Origin: Dehalococcoidia bacterium UBA1151 | GTDB taxonomy: Bacteria; Chloroflexota; Dehalococcoidia; Lucifugimonadales; Lucifugimonadaceae | Direction of reading: 5' to 3' | DNA: 7,489 nucleotides | Assembly (NCBI GenBank): GCA_002311865.1 | Contig: DBZV01000091.1 | Location: 6,964 to 14,452, forward strand | In this document: one piece after another, positions 6,406 through 7,489 of the stretch | Layout of the letters: every line of letters begins with the position of its first letter | Position numbering within the stretch: the stretch's first letter is position 1 | Notes under the pieces: model-generated | The model's input: the letters and a program-made list of their open reading frames with translations, nothing else | Told to the model about the DNA's origin: nothing | The model's database searches: none | Program-made: the position numbers and the translations under genes

Positions 6406-6410
6406 CCTCA
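6406..6410 (-). promoter_or_regulatory. Ribosome binding site deciding the TTG start of the second enolase-superfamily gene
   Basis: On the minus strand TGAGG is followed by six bases and then TTG (6399-6397). The alternative TTG at 6411 overlaps this motif and has no purine-rich site before it. This is why the shorter form is preferred. Confidence 0.5.
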
Positions 6411-6411
6411 A

Positions 6412-6492
6412 TTTCGTGGTGGGGATATTGTCGTTGGGCGACTTTACATGACAGGGGCGGTGGATGGGCGATGGATTGGGTAACCTACGCCG
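6412..6492. promoter_or_regulatory. Divergent spacer between the second enolase-superfamily gene and the FAD oxidoreductase gene
   Basis: This short region separates two divergent starts and must hold both promoters if neither gene is served from elsewhere. Its right half (6454-6480) is unusually G-rich on the plus strand, with repeated GG and GGG runs. I see no convincing -35/-10 pair, no operator palindrome longer than four base pairs, and no good ribosome site for the gene at 6493 (nearest GGG is 12 bases away). Confidence 0.4.
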
Positions 6493-7489
6493 ATGGCCAA
6501 ACAGACTTACGATGTGATCGTTATTGGTGGCGGTGTGATGGGTTGCGCCACGCTCTACTACCTGACGCAGATGGGCGTTACTGACGCGCTGCTAATCGAG
6601 CGCGAGGCGCTGGCGTCTGGTTCTACTGGCCGTTCCGCGGCGATTCTGCGCTCTCACTACTCCAATGAGGTGACGACCCTCATGTCCATGTACGGGCGGG
6701 AGGTGATCTCGAACTTCGAGGATGTTCTGGGTGAGCCCGGCGGCTTCGTGAAGACTGGCTACTTCTTCATGGTCAGCGAAGAACGGGTAGAGGGTTTGCG
6801 GAAAAACGTAGCGCTGGGCCAACGTGTCGGTCTGGATACGGAGGAGATATCACCTGGCGAAGCACTCGATCTGATGCCAGACGGATTCGAACTCGACGGC
6901 ATTGCGAGTGTGGCCCATGAGCCGGAGTCTGGGTACGCCGATAGCTCGGCGGTGACTACCGGTTTCGCCAACGCCGCGAGGCGCGCCGGAGCGACCATGA
7001 ATATTGGGAGCCCTGTAACGGAGTTGCTAGTGGAAGGCGAGAAGATCGTTGGTGTCTCAACGCCCGATGAGCGCATCTACGCCGAACGCGTTGTTCTATG
7101 CGGCGGACCGTGGACGAATGACCTGCTGACCACGGTAGGGGCGCAATTGCCATTGGTATTCGTGCGTCACCAGGCGGTCGTCCTGCGTCGGCCCCTCGAT
7201 CGCTTGCCGGTGTTGCCAACCGTGGGCGACGAACCGGGCGGCTACTCATTCCGGCCCGACAGCTCAGATATCACGCTTGTGACGATTAAAGAGGAACCTG
7301 CAGATCGGGAAACTTACAACCGCAACGTTGATACAGAGGTGGCCGCAACCGCGCTAGAAGTCATGACGAAACGCCACTCAGCGTTTGCCGACGCCGGCTG
7401 GGATGGTGGCTGGTCGGGCATCTTCACCGTCACCCCAGACTGGCACCCCGTGATCGACGCCGTTCCCGGTGTGGGTGGTCTGTTTGTGG
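6493..7489 (+). CDS. FAD-dependent oxidoreductase, DAO family (sarcosine oxidase beta/dimethylglycine dehydrogenase-like), C-terminus cut by window edge
   Basis: Predicted amine or amino-acid oxidoreductase of the D-amino-acid oxidase (DAO) fold, typically oxidising N-methyl or secondary amino acids with FAD. 332 codons are visible without a stop. Motifs: the dinucleotide fold VIVIGGGVMG (8-17; G12-x-G14-xx-G17), acidic E36 at the end of beta-2 that would bind the FAD ribose, and SGSTGRSAAILR (42-53), the flavin-contact segment characteristic of sarcosine oxidase beta and dimethylglycine dehydrogenase relatives. Further on come VVLCGGPWTNDL, the second FAD-contact strand, and a TPDWHPVID stretch near the visible end that matches the usual TPD-x-x-P-x-I flavin-side motif. 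An in-frame TAA at 6481 makes ATG 6493 the first possible start. It is divergent from the second enolase-superfamily gene, which suggests shared control. Natural electron acceptor (oxygen or another carrier) and substrate cannot be told from the sequence. Confidence 0.9.
   Translation, partial: MAKQTYDVIVIGGGVMGCATLYYLTQMGVTDALLIEREALASGSTGRSAAILRSHYSNEVTTLMSMYGREVISNFEDVLGEPGGFVKTGYFFMVSEERVEGLRKNVALGQRVGLDTEEISPGEALDLMPDGFELDGIASVAHEPESGYADSSAVTTGFANAARRAGATMNIGSPVTELLVEGEKIVGVSTPDERIYAERVVLCGGPWTNDLLTTVGAQLPLVFVRHQAVVLRRPLDRLPVLPTVGDEPGGYSFRPDSSDITLVTIKEEPADRETYNRNVDTEVAATALEVMTKRHSAFADAGWDGGWSGIFTVTPDWHPVIDAVPGVGGLFV

Noticed and set aside
1..7489. CRISPR array, insertion sequence, tRNA or rRNA genes
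   Set aside because: No spaced direct repeats, no transposase-like frame, and no tRNA cloverleaf or rRNA sequence recognised.

Overview
The window is bacterial, compactly coded and moderately GC-rich. It reads as a catabolic gene neighbourhood beside one housekeeping gene. The mix is two mandelate-racemase-type enolase-superfamily genes, paired short-chain dehydrogenases, an amidase-signature hydrolase, a DAO-type FAD oxidoreductase and an alpha2-type glycyl-tRNA synthetase. This resembles marine or soil Chloroflexota such as SAR202-like Dehalococcoidia, which are known for many enolase-superfamily paralogs. That placement is inference from gene content; no 16S or other taxonomic marker is present.

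Layout. Positions 1-398 (minus) hold the N-terminal 132 codons of glycyl-tRNA synthetase, cut by the window edge. Positions 399-589 are a non-coding divergent region with a terminator-like hairpin in the presumed glyS leader and a perfect 20-bp inverted repeat of the ATTCCC-N8-GGGAAT type. Positions 590-3757 (plus) are a tight three-gene run: SDR1, SDR2 (4-bp ATGA overlap) and an amidase (34-nt gap). After a 134-nt gap with a possible weak promoter, an enolase-superfamily gene starting at TTG runs from 3892 to 5199. A strong hairpin terminator at 5221-5251 separates it from a convergent second enolase-superfamily gene (minus, 6399-5263). From a 93-nt divergent spacer, an FAD-dependent oxidoreductase begins at 6493 and runs off the right edge.

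How it may work together (inference). The parts suit oxidation and dehydration of hydroxy-acids or sugar acids, including amide- or amine-bearing forms. The SDRs would oxidise hydroxyls with NAD. The enolase-superfamily proteins would abstract an alpha-proton from a carboxylate (dehydratase or epimerase chemistry). The amidase would release ammonia or an amine from an amide, and the DAO-family enzyme would oxidise a secondary amine or N-methyl amino acid. No transporter or regulator is visible, so no substrate can be named. The most notable points are the non-standard catalytic residues in both enolase-superfamily proteins and an enlarged Ser-Tyr segment shared by the two SDRs.
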